A stretch of 64,000 nucleotides of DNA, from NCBI RefSeq assembly GCF_028401425.1, contig NZ_JAQOMS010000002.1:1240001-1304000 (forward strand), written 5' to 3'. Of the stretch, positions 1 to 9,229 are shown one piece after another. This DNA is from Psychrosphaera algicola (GTDB taxonomy: Bacteria; Pseudomonadota; Gammaproteobacteria; Enterobacterales; Alteromonadaceae). The position numbers were made by a program, and so were the translations under genes. The notes under the pieces were generated by a model that was not told where the DNA came from, ran no database searches, and was given only the letters and a program-made list of their open reading frames with translations. How positions within the stretch are numbered: the first letter of the stretch is position 1; the number at the start of each line of letters is the position of its first letter.

Positions 1-90
1 AAAGTGCCCAATAATGAGTCTGTCACTTTAGACTAATTAAGCGAACTCAGCGATGCAGGTGCCACCATTTTGTGGCTTATAAAGCGAATT

Positions 91-549
91 CTACCAGCGT
101 GATAATGCATCTTTGTCTTTATCATTAAATTCAACCCAACGTTCGCCTTCTGTTGTTTGCTCTTTTTTCCAAAATGGCGCGTCGTTCTTGAGGTAATCCA
201 TTATAAATTGTGAAGCACTAAACGCGGCTTCACGGTGTTTACTTGTAACGCCCACAAATACAATCTGTTCGCTCAAACCTAATGACCCCACGCGATGAAT
301 AATTGTTATTCTCCCTAGTGGCCATTTTTGTTTCGCTTCCAACGCGATTGTCTCAAGCGCTTTTTCCGTCATTCCAGGATAATGTTCTAGGGTTAACCCC
401 AATACTTGATGCCCTTGATTATAATCTCGAACCAAGCCAGTAAATGTAACAACCGCACCGTTTTCTGTGTCGTTTGCCAGTAACTTTTGGTATTCACTAC
501 CTAAGTCAAAGTCATCATTTTGAACTAATACCCTAATGCTATTTAACAT
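91..549 (-). CDS. moaE: Molybdopterin synthase catalytic subunit MoaE
   Basis: About 152 residues, the usual MoaE length. MoaE forms the MoaD2-MoaE2 heterotetramer that inserts dithiolene sulfur into precursor Z (cPMP) to give molybdopterin in the cytoplasm. Family features visible are the GAVVTFTGLVRD segment near residue 32, the LEHYPGM stretch, IIHRVGSLGLSE, and the C-terminal KNDAPFWKKE containing the catalytic lysine region. The start is the ATG at 547-549. A longer in-frame extension to 591 would run into moaD and looks spurious. The stop of moaD lies just upstream (551), so the two are a tightly packed pair downstream of modABC. Identification is firm. Confidence 0.95.
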   Translation of the reverse strand: MLNSIRVLVQNDDFDLGSEYQKLLANDTENGAVVTFTGLVRDYNQGHQVLGLTLEHYPGMTEKALETIALEAKQKWPLGRITIIHRVGSLGLSEQIVFVGVTSKHREAAFSASQFIMDYLKNDAPFWKKEQTTEGERWVEFNDKDKDALSRW

Positions 550-550
550 A

Positions 551-799
551 TTAGCCCCCTGTGACCGGCGGAAATAACGCGACTTCATCATTCGGATGTA
601 TCGTATGGTTTTTATCGACCATGGTCTGGTTTACAGCCACTAACAATTTATTATTGGTGAGATAACGTTGCCATTGAGGATATTGCGTCACTAGTATGCC
701 AATTAAGTCTGCGACCGCTGTCGCTTCTTTCAGCTCGACTTGAACTTGTTCACAACCAAGTTGCTCCCGTAATTGGGCAAAAAATAAAATATCGGTCAT
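551..799 (-). CDS. moaD: Molybdopterin synthase sulfur carrier subunit MoaD
   Basis: About 82 residues, ubiquitin-like beta-grasp fold. It carries the thiocarboxylate sulfur to cPMP in the MoaDE complex. The C-terminus is FPPVTGG, the obligatory Gly-Gly tail that is adenylated by MoeB and sulfurated. I chose the ATG at 797-799 (MTDILFFAQLRE); a TTG two codons upstream is possible but less likely. It lies between modC and moaE in one minus-strand run, 31 bp downstream of modC, so molybdate uptake and cofactor synthesis look co-transcribed. Confidence 0.95.
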   Translation of the reverse strand: MTDILFFAQLREQLGCEQVQVELKEATAVADLIGILVTQYPQWQRYLTNNKLLVAVNQTMVDKNHTIHPNDEVALFPPVTGG

Positions 800-830
800 G
801 GCCAATCCTACTTAAAAATATTTATAAAAA

Positions 831-1892
831 TCAAACAACTTTAAATTGAGCATAAACCGTTTGTCCTGCATCTAACGCCATACGTTCCTGCGACATTGCC
901 GAAATTTCGGCTAAGATTGTTTGCCCATTGACAGTTAGTGTTATTAAAACGTAATTTTGCTTTTGTTCGACACTTTGTATTGTTGCCGGAAGTTGATTCA
1001 CCATACTTGAAGACTGGCTACTTTCTTTATTAATAACCACTTTTGAGCCATCGATAACGAGGTATTCAAGTTCTTCATCGCTATCACTAATATGACTAAA
1101 CAAAAGTAACTTTTCGGTACCTTCAACTTGCCAGCGTGTTAATTGGTATTGCGCTAACCTTGCATCAAATTTTACACTAAGTTGGCTTAATGTAGGCTGA
1201 TTATTTGTCGATGAAATTTGCGTGACTAGCTTTTTACTCGGACCTTGGCTGACCACTTCGCCCTGTTCAATCCAGACAATATGATCGCAGCACATGGCCA
1301 GTTCTTTTAACGAATGACTCACCATAACAAACTGCATTTTGTAGTCACGTTTCAATTTTCTAAGTAACGAGGCAAATTGATCCCGACTATGCCAATCTAT
1401 CGCCGAAAATGCTTCATCGAGCAACATCACAGGTTTTCCCGACATTAACGCTCGGGCAAATATGATACGTTGTTTTTCTCCCGACGATAACGCGTTAATC
1501 GCTCGCTGCAATAGGTGTTTTATGCCGCACCAATGGATCACATCATCTAGTGTATATGGAATGTTTGACGTTTTTTTCCCGTGTTTAACCACAAAATCAA
1601 GGTTTTGTTGAACGTCTAAATGTGGAAACAAATGCGTTTTATCCGACACGATAACAAAGGGGCGATCAACCGCATTTACGTCTTGCCACTGCTGTTGGTT
1701 ATAATCGATATTCAGTGTTTCAAAAGACGCGGAGTGTATTCCTGCAACAGCCTTTAATAACGTCGATTTGCCACTTCCTGAAGAACCAAATATGCCCACA
1801 ATATCTGTTTCGACTGGTATCTGACCCTTTAATGAAAGTCCATTTTTATGGGCGCGAAATTTAAAGTGACTCGATGTTATTTCAAAATTCAT
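831..1892 (-). CDS. modC: Molybdate ABC transporter ATP-binding protein ModC
   Basis: 353 residues, full length. It is the ATPase that energises molybdate import with the ModB permease. Visible motifs are Walker A GSSGSGKST (residues 36-44), signature LSSGEKQR, Walker B VMLLDEAFSAID and the H-loop VMVSHS. The C-terminal part (after about residue 240) is the TOBE/Mop-type oxyanion-binding domain typical of ModC. Its start overlaps the stop of modB by 4 bp (ATGA), indicating translational coupling. No frameshift here. Confidence 0.95.
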   Translation of the reverse strand: MNFEITSSHFKFRAHKNGLSLKGQIPVETDIVGIFGSSGSGKSTLLKAVAGIHSASFETLNIDYNQQQWQDVNAVDRPFVIVSDKTHLFPHLDVQQNLDFVVKHGKKTSNIPYTLDDVIHWCGIKHLLQRAINALSSGEKQRIIFARALMSGKPVMLLDEAFSAIDWHSRDQFASLLRKLKRDYKMQFVMVSHSLKELAMCCDHIVWIEQGEVVSQGPSKKLVTQISSTNNQPTLSQLSVKFDARLAQYQLTRWQVEGTEKLLLFSHISDSDEELEYLVIDGSKVVINKESSQSSSMVNQLPATIQSVEQKQNYVLITLTVNGQTILAEISAMSQERMALDAGQTVYAQFKVV

Positions 1893-2578
1893 TGGCCCGC
1901 ACCTTTAAACGGGCCAAAGCCGCGATTAAATTTGTAAAGCAGCACTAAACTTGTAAACGAAAACGCCACCAAAATAAACGCCAACTGATTCGCGGCCGCA
2001 TAATTTAAAGTCTCAACATGGTCATACAACGCGATAGACAATACTTGGGTTTCTCCAGGAATATTGCCACCTATCATTAAGACCAGTCCAAATTCACCCA
2101 ATGTGTGGGCAAAACCTAAGGTCATTGCCGACAAAATAGCAGGCCTTATAAGCGGTAAAACAAGAAACAAAAACCGCTTTACACCGTTCACGCCTAAAGA
2201 TTTCGCGGTATCGATAAGATCATGATTAATTTGTGAAAACCCAGTTAATAGCGGTTGCAATACAAAAGGCAATGAATAAATAACAGACCCAAATAAGATC
2301 CCGGTAAAGCTAAATGCAAGATAACTTCCAGTAAGATCAAACCACAATTGTCCCAGGAAGCTTTGCGGCGCAAACGCCAAAAGAAAATAGAAACCCAAAA
2401 CGGTCGGCGGCAATACTAAAGGAAGTGCAATAACCGCTTCAAATATTGGCTTTAAACGTCCCTTATAACGTGACAACGCCCATGCTGCAGGTAACCCAAA
2501 TATCAGCAATAATACTGTGGTTAATAGCGCCAATTTTATCGTTAACCAAAGTGCGGTTAGGTCAGCTAATTCATTCAT
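1889..2578 (-). CDS. modB: Molybdate ABC transporter permease ModB
   Basis: 229 residues with about five hydrophobic membrane spans, the normal ModB size. It is an inner-membrane permease of the BPD_transp_1 family. The cytoplasmic EAA loop is visible (DTAKSLGVNGVKRFLFLVLP), followed by the FAHTLGEFGLVLMIGGNIPG segment characteristic of molybdate and sulfate permeases. The ATG at 2576-2578 overlaps the end of modA by 8 bp, and the gene is coupled to modC at the other end. Confidence 0.95.
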   Translation of the reverse strand: MNELADLTALWLTIKLALLTTVLLLIFGLPAAWALSRYKGRLKPIFEAVIALPLVLPPTVLGFYFLLAFAPQSFLGQLWFDLTGSYLAFSFTGILFGSVIYSLPFVLQPLLTGFSQINHDLIDTAKSLGVNGVKRFLFLVLPLIRPAILSAMTLGFAHTLGEFGLVLMIGGNIPGETQVLSIALYDHVETLNYAAANQLAFILVAFSFTSLVLLYKFNRGFGPFKGAGQ

Positions 2579-3322
2579 TGATTTTTGTCTTGTATCCTAA
2601 CTCTCGTAATCTTTTTTGGGTGTCGGTGGACAACATAAATGTGACAAAGGTTTGCGCGAGTTGCACTTCAGCGGTACGTTTTAAAATGACTAACTGTTGC
2701 TCAATCTCTGGATACCAGTCCGCGCGGAGCGTAATGTAATTTAAATACTTAGGGTCAGCAAACCGATTATACCCATTGAAGACTGATGATTTAGCCACCA
2801 AACCAGCCTGCACGTTACCACTATCGACATATTGAAAGGCCTGTCCCACGTTCATCCCCTTCACCAACTGCACCGGTTTTTGAGGTTTAGTTGCTTTAAT
2901 ACCGCAATGGCCGCTTGCCCGTAAGGCGCCAATCGTGGGTTAGCGATTGCGAGCTTAGTATTATAGTTTTTAAGAATATCATGCGTCATGTGTTTTGTGT
3001 TTGGTTGCCACCAAATTAATTCACCAACGGCATAGGTTTTTAAACTGTTTTTATAAGCGAGGTTATCAGCGATAAGTTTACGCGGGCGTTCTGAGTCTGC
3101 TGATAAAAACACGTCGTACGGCGCTCCATTGCTGATTTGACTAAATATAATGCCAGAAGAACCGCTGGATATTTGCAATTTATGGGGCTGATTCTTTTCA
3201 AATTCGGTTTTTAACTCAGACATAACATGATAAAAATTAGTCGCAACAGCCACGTTTAACGTAGCAGCATAAGTAGGCAAACTCAAAACAAACCATAATG
3301 TGGCAATTATTTTAACTATCAT
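2571..3322 (-). CDS. modA: Molybdate-binding periplasmic protein ModA (one frameshift)
   Basis: Two overlapping frames together make one ModA of about 250 residues. The first part (3322 to about 2880) has a signal peptide ending near PTYA and the oxyanion-binding start LNVAVATNF, then ISSGSSGIIFSQISNGAPYDVFLSAD-like sequence. The second part (about 2880 to 2571) carries VKGMNVGQAFQYVDSGNVQAG and the C-terminal domain. The frame changes near 2878-2885, next to a run of five T; one missing base restores a single frame. First gene of the modABC-moaDE cluster. Most likely an intact gene with a base-calling error. Confidence 0.88.
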
Positions 3323-3537
3323 GAGATGTGAAACATTTTTTAATGTGCCCTGTAAGCTATCATAAATTTGAGTATTTGACGTCGCCGATACCTGCTCACA
3401 TGTTTAAATTAAATAAACTTGAACATACATGTGCGCAAAACGCCTAATTTAGCCTAACCTTTTGTGTAAGCACTGACGGATCCTTTATCAGTGCACTTAT
3501 TTTTACCCTAAAAATCATTACCAATTGGTCGAGTCAT

Positions 3538-3954
3538 ATGCATGAATTTTTAAATGATATTGTTGCTTTGCGGATGAAGTTAGGCTTTGAAACTGCGATT
3601 ATTTCAAAAGTATTGGACAGAAATTATTATATTGAAGTCTGCCAATCTGATCATATATCCATCAACAAGGGTGATATTTTTAATTTAGAAGATACCTATT
3701 GCCAGAAAGTCATCTCCGCAAAACAAATCGTTACTTATAACAGTGTGGAAAAAAACCAGCATCGGACCTTACACCCCGCCTATAAATTGGTGCAATTGCT
3801 CAGCTATATTGGCTGTCCAATTTACAAAGACGGTGTAATTTGGGGCACATTAAACTTTAGCTCAACTGCGTACCGACACAAGCCACTTGTACTTGAAGAA
3901 ATAGAATACGTGACTAATCTAGCCGAAAAAATTTCTCTTTACTTAGATACATAA
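3538..3954 (+). CDS. Stand-alone GAF-domain protein
   Basis: 138 residues that seem to consist of a single GAF sensory domain and nothing else. The region covers a beta strand set with YYIEVCQS, a central DTYCQKVI segment and the typical GAF ending GCPIYKDGVIWGTLNFSS followed by a C-terminal helix. GAF domains bind small molecules or chromophores, but no output domain is attached, so the ligand and role are unknown. It is divergent from modA (215 bp apart), and its 3' end overlaps the tail of the next minus-strand gene by 16 bp. Start ATG 3538 is chosen for length; no strong Shine-Dalgarno is visible. Confidence 0.7.
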   Translation: MHEFLNDIVALRMKLGFETAIISKVLDRNYYIEVCQSDHISINKGDIFNLEDTYCQKVISAKQIVTYNSVEKNQHRTLHPAYKLVQLLSYIGCPIYKDGVIWGTLNFSSTAYRHKPLVLEEIEYVTNLAEKISLYLDT

Positions 3955-4743
3955 AATAAGATCTTAAGCCCTTGATCTAAATTTCCAGATGTCGAATAAG
4001 TAGAAGAAAATTCCCACCACGTTTGACGACGCATCTCTTGAAACAAAATATTAAAATGCCCTAATTCCGGCTCCGGCTCTATAACTCTAAATTCACATTT
4101 ATCAATTTTACAGGTGACGCCGACAAGCTGCACACTGCTTTGAAATTCGTGATTAGCAAAAAGTCACGTATTAATAACTCAGTGTCATAACCCCATTCAT
4201 GATCTTCCGGCTGGTTAAAAAATCATACACTTCATCACGTTGTTTGCCTCTAAAGCCGAGCAAAAAATTAGAAAACGGCTCTTCGACCAAAGCCGTCATT
4301 TGCTCATTTGTGATGTCGCTTTCTGCAAATTGCCCAAGCTCTCGCTGTAATCGTCTGTTTTCACTTTCAAGTTCTGAAATTCTAACCGCAACGTCACCCA
4401 ATTGCTTTCCGCCGTGATCAACTTCTTCGGCTAATATCATGGAGCTTTGTTTTAGGTCGTCGTTCTCAAGTCGTACTGATTCCAACTCTTGTTGCAGTAA
4501 TTTAATTTGCTCTTCTAATTGCAACACTTGGTCAATATCTTCAGACGTTCGATTATCTTGCAAAGCCACTATGCCACGGTATCTGTCAGCCTCAGTGGTT
4601 TCTACTTGATTAAAATCAGATGTATCCGATTGTTGTTGGTCGTGCGCTGTCGTGGTCTCTGTCCTTTGTTCAACGTAAGAGAATGTCGCCAAACTCCCTA
4701 CAATTAAGCCAACCACTAAAAAACTGATATGTTTGACGTCCAT
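3939..4743 (-). CDS. Membrane-anchored coiled-coil protein (two frameshifts)
   Basis: About 265 residues when reconstructed. The N-terminus has one membrane anchor (ISFLVVGLIVGSLATFSYV), followed by an acidic Gln/Thr-rich linker and a long coiled coil (about residues 70-140, heptads such as LEEQIKLLQQELESVRLEN). The C-terminal part has a conserved-looking VQLVGVTCKIDKCEFRV core and QTWWEFSS. The last section is only reached by two frame changes, near 4205 (giving HEWGYDTELLIRDFL) and at the A run 4158-4162; each corresponds to one missing base. Similar proteins are annotated as hypothetical in Alteromonadales. Function unknown. Confidence 0.65.
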
Positions 4744-5063
4744 AATTTAATTCCTTTGTCAGACCTAGCATGTTTATTTAAGTACAACATTCTGCCGACA
4801 TCAACCTCATTTAACAACGGTTAATTTCATGAGATTTTATATAGTGTTACGTAAATTTTAGGGTCAATAAGAAAAAAATGAAATGAGTGTTTTAAGGATA
4901 GGTGGCATTACACCTTACTTTTATCACAGTGGATCTGAACTTAAATGGAGGACATGAGTTTTAAAAATGATGGACGAGCAATCAATGGGGATTGAGTAAC
5001 GAGCCATACCTTCACTATTCGCTTGGGTCGCCTATAGCGCCAAATTCTGTCGGGCCACAGGAT
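4744..5063. other. Intergenic, no gene recognised
   Basis: 320 bp between the coiled-coil gene and acpH. It is AT-rich next to 4743, which presumably holds the promoter of the coiled-coil gene. Only tiny open frames are present. No RNA gene or clear terminator seen. Confidence 0.5.
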
Positions 5064-5660
5064 TCAATATCGGTCAGCTAATCTATGTGCTTCACGCTGA
5101 GCATAAGCAACCAAGTCGCAATAAAAGTCATCAAAGTTATTAAACTCTATTGCTCCCTCAGACCGAAACCAATCAACCGCATTTTCTAGCGCGACAGGTC
5201 GAGTTAACCGAGTGCTGATCCGCATCAATACTCGTTTAATGGTATCAATATCTCCATAGCTAGTTAACCAATCCATTTGTTTCATGTTGCTAATGGTTTG
5301 AATAAACCGAGGAGACATAATCTCATTATCAACCGGTAAATTATCGTAGCAGTGGGCAGAAAACTGCTCCAATGCCATGGGATGATATTGGCCAAAATTT
5401 TTCGCTAATAAATAATCAAAAAGCACGTCCAATATAATGCCACCATACTTCCGATGTTCAGGTAGCTTTGACTTCAAATCTAAAACGATAGGATGTTGAT
5501 CAGTAAATGAGTCCACCAGCCTATGTAGCTGAATACCAATTTTAAGGTCGGTGGGTACCGCCATCGTTGCCACATTTCCTTTGACAAAGTCGCCTAGCAA
5601 ACTGCCCACATAAGAGGTGTCAGTCTGATCAGCAAGATGTAAGTGGGCAAGGTAATTCAT
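5064..5660 (-). CDS. acpH: Acyl carrier protein phosphodiesterase AcpH
   Basis: 198 residues, intact, standard length for AcpH (E. coli YajB). The enzyme removes the 4'-phosphopantetheine arm from holo-ACP in the cytoplasm. Family features: N-terminal MNYLAHLHLA, the SLLGDFVKG motif near residue 20, LHRLVDSFTDQHP with metal-ligand His/Asp residues (HD-like fold), and GGIILDVLFDYLLAKNF. It stands 38 bp downstream of the pterin dehydratase gene on the same strand. Confidence 0.9.
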   Translation of the reverse strand: MNYLAHLHLADQTDTSYVGSLLGDFVKGNVATMAVPTDLKIGIQLHRLVDSFTDQHPIVLDLKSKLPEHRKYGGIILDVLFDYLLAKNFGQYHPMALEQFSAHCYDNLPVDNEIMSPRFIQTISNMKQMDWLTSYGDIDTIKRVLMRISTRLTRPVALENAVDWFRSEGAIEFNNFDDFYCDLVAYAQREAHRLADRY

Positions 5661-5698
5661 TTTTAATTACGAAACAATCAAACTCAAAACAGTTTAAA

Positions 5699-6004
5699 TT
5701 AGATCAATTTTTCCATGCGTTTAATCATTTTAAAATCTAACTCAGAAATTCCGCCGGCGTCATGTGTGACAAGATATACATCCACTTTATTCCAAACGTT
5801 AGACCACTCAGGATGATGAATTAACTTTTCGGCGTGCATGGCGACTTGAGTCATCCAGCCAAATGCCTGAATAAAGTTTTTAAAGACAAACTGCTTAAAC
5901 AATTTTCCGTCGACTAATTGCCATTGTGCGTCTTCAGATAATGTTGCATTAATCTCTTTTAATGCGGTTGTTAGTTCTTGTTCGTTTAGTTTTACCGCTG
6001 CCAT
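5699..6004 (-). CDS. phhB: 4a-hydroxytetrahydrobiopterin dehydratase (PCD family)
   Basis: About 101 residues. It dehydrates 4a-hydroxytetrahydropterin formed by aromatic amino-acid hydroxylases and is also used in some pterin or molybdopterin pathways. The hallmark FGWMTQVAMHAEKLIHHPEW block is present (catalytic His pair in HAEKLIHHPEW), followed by NVWNKVDVYLVTHDAGG. The start is the ATG at 6002-6004 because GAGGG sits 6 nt upstream; an upstream in-frame ATG (6022) lacks this. It is 78 bp downstream of murI. Confidence 0.92.
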   Translation of the reverse strand: MAAVKLNEQELTTALKEINATLSEDAQWQLVDGKLFKQFVFKNFIQAFGWMTQVAMHAEKLIHHPEWSNVWNKVDVYLVTHDAGGISELDFKMIKRMEKLI

Positions 6005-6083
6005 AATTCCCTCAATTTTCAATACTGTCGATGTGTCGTCAATAATGACGAGCTTAAAAATAAAATCAAATTATTGCGTAATA

Positions 6084-6951
6084 TTACGCATGTTCAGATG
6101 GCAAATAACCCTGACACATTGACGGTTCTATTACAAAATCGGGCGTCGACCACCAATGACCAAGTTGCTGTTCAAACCTAGATAATTCACCACTGGTAAT
6201 AAAAGTATCATCAATGCCCTTAGCCTTTTTAACAGCGCCAACAGATAACATTGAGTCACTTGAACCACTAGACTCGGCAGTAACCAAGCGCCCAACCTGT
6301 TTAGCCACAGCAACTGACGTATCAATTATTGTGACTGAAGCATGGTGCTTAGCTAACGCGGTGACAATTTCGTTTTTGATCAAACTGTAGTGTGTACAAC
6401 CGAGTACCAAATAGGCCGTGTTTTGGGCAATAATTTTTGAGACATAGGGGGCCAAAATAGTTGAGTCAAATTTTGAAGCGCTATTAAGAGATTCGACATA
6501 GTCGGCCAATCCAATGCAAGGTATATCTTCAATAGTAGAGTACGATTGAAAGCCCGTTTTTACGTTTTGATAATGCTTACTGTTTATCGTTCTTGCTGTC
6601 GCCATAACGCTTATTATAGGCGTTGTGGCCGCTTCAACTGCTGGTTTAAGGCCTTAGCTCAACACCAACAAAAGATACTGAAAAGCGTTCTCTTAGTACT
6701 TTGATGCAATTGACTGTCGCGGTATTACACGCCACAACGATGAGCTCACAGCCCTTTTCAATTAAAGTGGTAACAACACGAATACAGCGTGTAATCAACT
6801 GCGATTCAGGCAACTCACCATATGGGTTGTAAGCGGAGTCTGCAAAATAAACAATAGGCGAATCAGGTAATAGGCGTTTAATTTCACTCGCAATTGAGAG
6901 CCCACCGATTCCTGAATCAAAGACGCCTATTGTTATAGTTTCTGAGGACAT
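6084..6951 (-). CDS. murI: Glutamate racemase MurI (one frameshift)
   Basis: Cofactor-independent racemase that makes D-glutamate for peptidoglycan. The N-terminal part has GVFDSGIGGLS (catalytic Asp), YFADSAYNPYG and VVACNTATV (first catalytic Cys). The C-terminal part has MATARTINS and LVLGCTHYSLIKNEI (second catalytic Cys and His). The frame changes near 6655-6660, where GVE must join GLKPAVEAATTP; one base too many (or two too few) explains it. Because murI is usually essential, this is probably a sequence error. It starts 9 bp after the thioesterase stop, so the two are in one operon. Reconstructed length is about 288 residues, slightly longer than typical. Confidence 0.88.
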
Positions 6952-6960
6952 CGTTCGAAT

Positions 6961-7368
6961 TTAGTCTATTAGATGTTGATTAAATCGTTCTCGCAAGTCA
7001 TCTTCAATTGGGATCGCTTTACCCGTTTTTTGGTCCAAAACAACAAACGTTATATCTGCATCAGCTACAACAGTTTCAGTTCCTTTAACCGTAATCACCT
7101 GATTAAACACTGCGCTTTTGTTGCCTACTTTAGATAATTTGGTTTCAATCGCAAGTACTTGTCCCATATACGCACCTGTACGATATGAAATATTAATATT
7201 TACGATGACCCACGCTAAACCTAAACTTTGAAAATATTCAATATCGCCGGTTTCTTCTAGGTACTGCCAACGCGCATCTTCTAAAAATTCCAGGTATCGC
7301 GCATTATTTACGTGTTGGTAAACATCAAGGTGATAACCACGAACGGTCACAAAACTAATTTGACTCAT
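6961..7368 (-). CDS. Acyl-CoA thioesterase, 4HBT/YbgC-like
   Basis: About 135 residues, hot-dog fold thioesterase. The catalytic motif HLDVYQHVNNARYLEFLEDAR has the family's Asp and the HVNNARY stretch of 4-hydroxybenzoyl-CoA thioesterase-like proteins. The literal reading frame runs into it from the upstream GTPase gene and gives an apparent 448-residue fusion. I split it because an ATG at 7366-7368 is preceded by AAGGAT at proper distance, and because one extra A in the six-A run at 7394-7399 ends the GTPase at a TAA (7379-7381) 10 bp upstream. Substrate unknown. Confidence 0.8.
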   Translation of the reverse strand: MSQISFVTVRGYHLDVYQHVNNARYLEFLEDARWQYLEETGDIEYFQSLGLAWVIVNINISYRTGAYMGQVLAIETKLSKVGNKSAVFNQVITVKGTETVVADADITFVVLDQKTGKAIPIEDDLRERFNQHLID

Positions 7369-7378
7369 AGGGATCCTT

Positions 7379-8307
7379 TTAACGTCTACGACGTTTTTTC
7401 TTTTAAGCTCTTCTTCTTTTTCTTTGTTAGCTTCGCGCTCAGCTTCTTTCTCTTCCATGATAACTTTTGCCGCTAAGCCAAGCTCTACAGTTTCAAGGGT
7501 TATTGGCCCAAAAACACCACCGCGATATTCATTAATAACTATCTCAGATACTTTATACAAATCAGCAATACCGCCTTTACGCATACATGCACGGTTTTTC
7601 GCAATAAGATCCATCACATCAATAGGTTGCTGTGGCATCTCATCAAACTGAAAACGGTCCATTAGCAACTGAGGGTAATATTCCATCAAATATTCGATGA
7701 GATAGTACGCAATATCTTCTTTTTCAGTCACTGTGTCTTTAATGCCGCCCGTAATCGCTAAGCGATAACCACAATCCTGAGGCTCTAATTTAGGCCACAA
7801 AAACCCTAGAGTATCATGCAATACAATATTGTTGTCTAAACGAATACGTTGCTGTGCTTTAGTAACCCCCGCCTCATTGCCTGTTTTAGCGATAATACGG
7901 TCAGCTAAAATATTAATTGTTGTCGATTTTCCAACATTTGGAATTCCGCATATCAAGGCTCTAAGTTGTTTATCTTGGCTTACGCGATGCGGCACCATAT
8001 CAGAGATCACATTAAGTAGATCTTTAATGCCTTTTGGATCATGCTGCGTTATCGCTATTGCAGTTATGCCACGTTCTTGCTCTAAATGTTCAAGCCATCT
8101 AGCGGTTTGAATGGGATCGGCTAAATCACTTTTGTTTAATACTTTTAAAACCGGCGTATCGCCGCGGAGTTTTGGTACTAAAGGGTTTTCACTAGAAAAA
8201 GGGATCCGTGCGTCCAGAATTTCTATGATCACGTCCACCTGCGGCATAATCTCAGCGATTTCTTTTCGCGCCTTGTGCATGTGGCCGGGAAACCAGTTTA
8301 TTGCCAT
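7379..8307 (-). CDS. YlqF/RbgA-type circularly permuted GTPase (frameshift at its 3' end)
   Basis: About 310 residues. Cytoplasmic ribosome-assembly GTPase with permuted motif order: N-terminal NWFPGHMHKA, G4 NKSD (NKSDLAD), then G1 GIPNVGKSTTIN, G2-like AGVTKAQQ and G3 DTLG. The C-terminal domain ends in a charged helix. Reading with one added A at 7394-7399 the protein ends in a short arginine-rich tail (KKRRRR) and stops at 7379-7381, as expected for this family. The start ATG at 8305-8307 gives MAINWFPGHM, the standard N-terminus. Divergent from the SDR gene. Confidence 0.85.
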
Positions 8308-8449
8308 TTTATTCTCCAGATAACGTTAATGGGCGAATTTTACCTGTTTTAGCGCCAGTCACAACGTTAAACTTTATAAACCACTAACATTGAAAAATTG
8401 ATAATTACCCACCACTATAAAAACACGTCGATATTTTAGGATTTTTAAA

Positions 8450-9112
8450 ATGAGTACAGCAGTCATCACTGGAGCAAATCGCGGCATTGGTTTAGCCCTA
8501 AGCCAACAATTAGCAGCGAAAGGTTGGGACATTATTGCCATTTGTCGCAGCGACTCAGAGGAAATTGAGCAAATAGCCGATATGGTCATCAGTGGCATCG
8601 ACATTACCCAACCAGACCATATCCAGCAGGTAAAAAAGGTTTTAGGCGATACGCAAATCGACCTCTTAATCAACAATGCAGGGCTACTGCAAAACGAGAC
8701 TTTAGGTGAAATTGATTACGATTCCATTCGTCAACAATTTGAAATCAATACGTTAGCGCCGCTGCAGGTAACAGAAGCCTTGATTGACAATATGATTGAA
8801 GGCAGCAAAATTGCCAATATTACAAGTCGTATGGGGTCGATTGCAGACAACGATTCAGGAGGCCGATACGGTTACCGCGCGTCTAAAGCTGCATTTAATG
8901 CCATTGGTAAGTCGTTAGCCGAAGATCTAAAAGTACGTGGCATTGCTGTTGCACAATTGCATCCAGGTTGGGTTCAAACACGTATGGTTGACTTTAGTGG
9001 TTTACTTACCGCCGAAGAATCTGCCGCTGGACTTATTGAACGTATTGAAGAATTAACCCTTGGTAATACGGGTGGCTTTTGGCACTCGAATGGCGACGTC
9101 TTGCCTTGGTAG
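8450..9112 (+). CDS. Short-chain dehydrogenase/reductase
   Basis: 220 residues, classical SDR. The NAD(P)-binding motif is TGANRGIG (residues 7-14), the NNAG motif is at 75-78, and the active site is Ser (ITSRMGS region, about 126-130) with YRASK (Tyr142, Lys146). HPGWVQTRM near the C-terminal third is typical of C-factor-like and YciK-like SDRs. An AGGA precedes the ATG. Followed by a strong terminator, so probably monocistronic. Substrate cannot be told. Confidence 0.9.
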   Translation: MSTAVITGANRGIGLALSQQLAAKGWDIIAICRSDSEEIEQIADMVISGIDITQPDHIQQVKKVLGDTQIDLLINNAGLLQNETLGEIDYDSIRQQFEINTLAPLQVTEALIDNMIEGSKIANITSRMGSIADNDSGGRYGYRASKAAFNAIGKSLAEDLKVRGIAVAQLHPGWVQTRMVDFSGLLTAEESAAGLIERIEELTLGNTGGFWHSNGDVLPW

Positions 9113-9142
9113 CACTTCTTTAAGAAGTGAATTAAAAACATA

Positions 9143-9177
9143 AAAAACGCGGATAATATTATCCGCGTTTTGTTTTT
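9143..9177. terminator. Bidirectional Rho-independent terminator
   Basis: Perfect 12-bp stem (AAAACGCGGATA / TATCCGCGTTTT) with a 4-nt loop and T-rich sequence on both sides. It ends the SDR gene on the plus strand and can also end the flrBC transcript from the minus strand, whose stop lies at 9230. Confidence 0.85.
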
Positions 9178-9229
9178 AGCGCTCAGAATAACCAACAACA
9201 TGTGCTAAACGCTAACGTAAGTCTATTTT

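Noticed and set aside
1..90. Short inverted repeat GCCAC / GTGGC downstream of moaE as terminator.
   Set aside because: 5-bp stem without T run; too weak.
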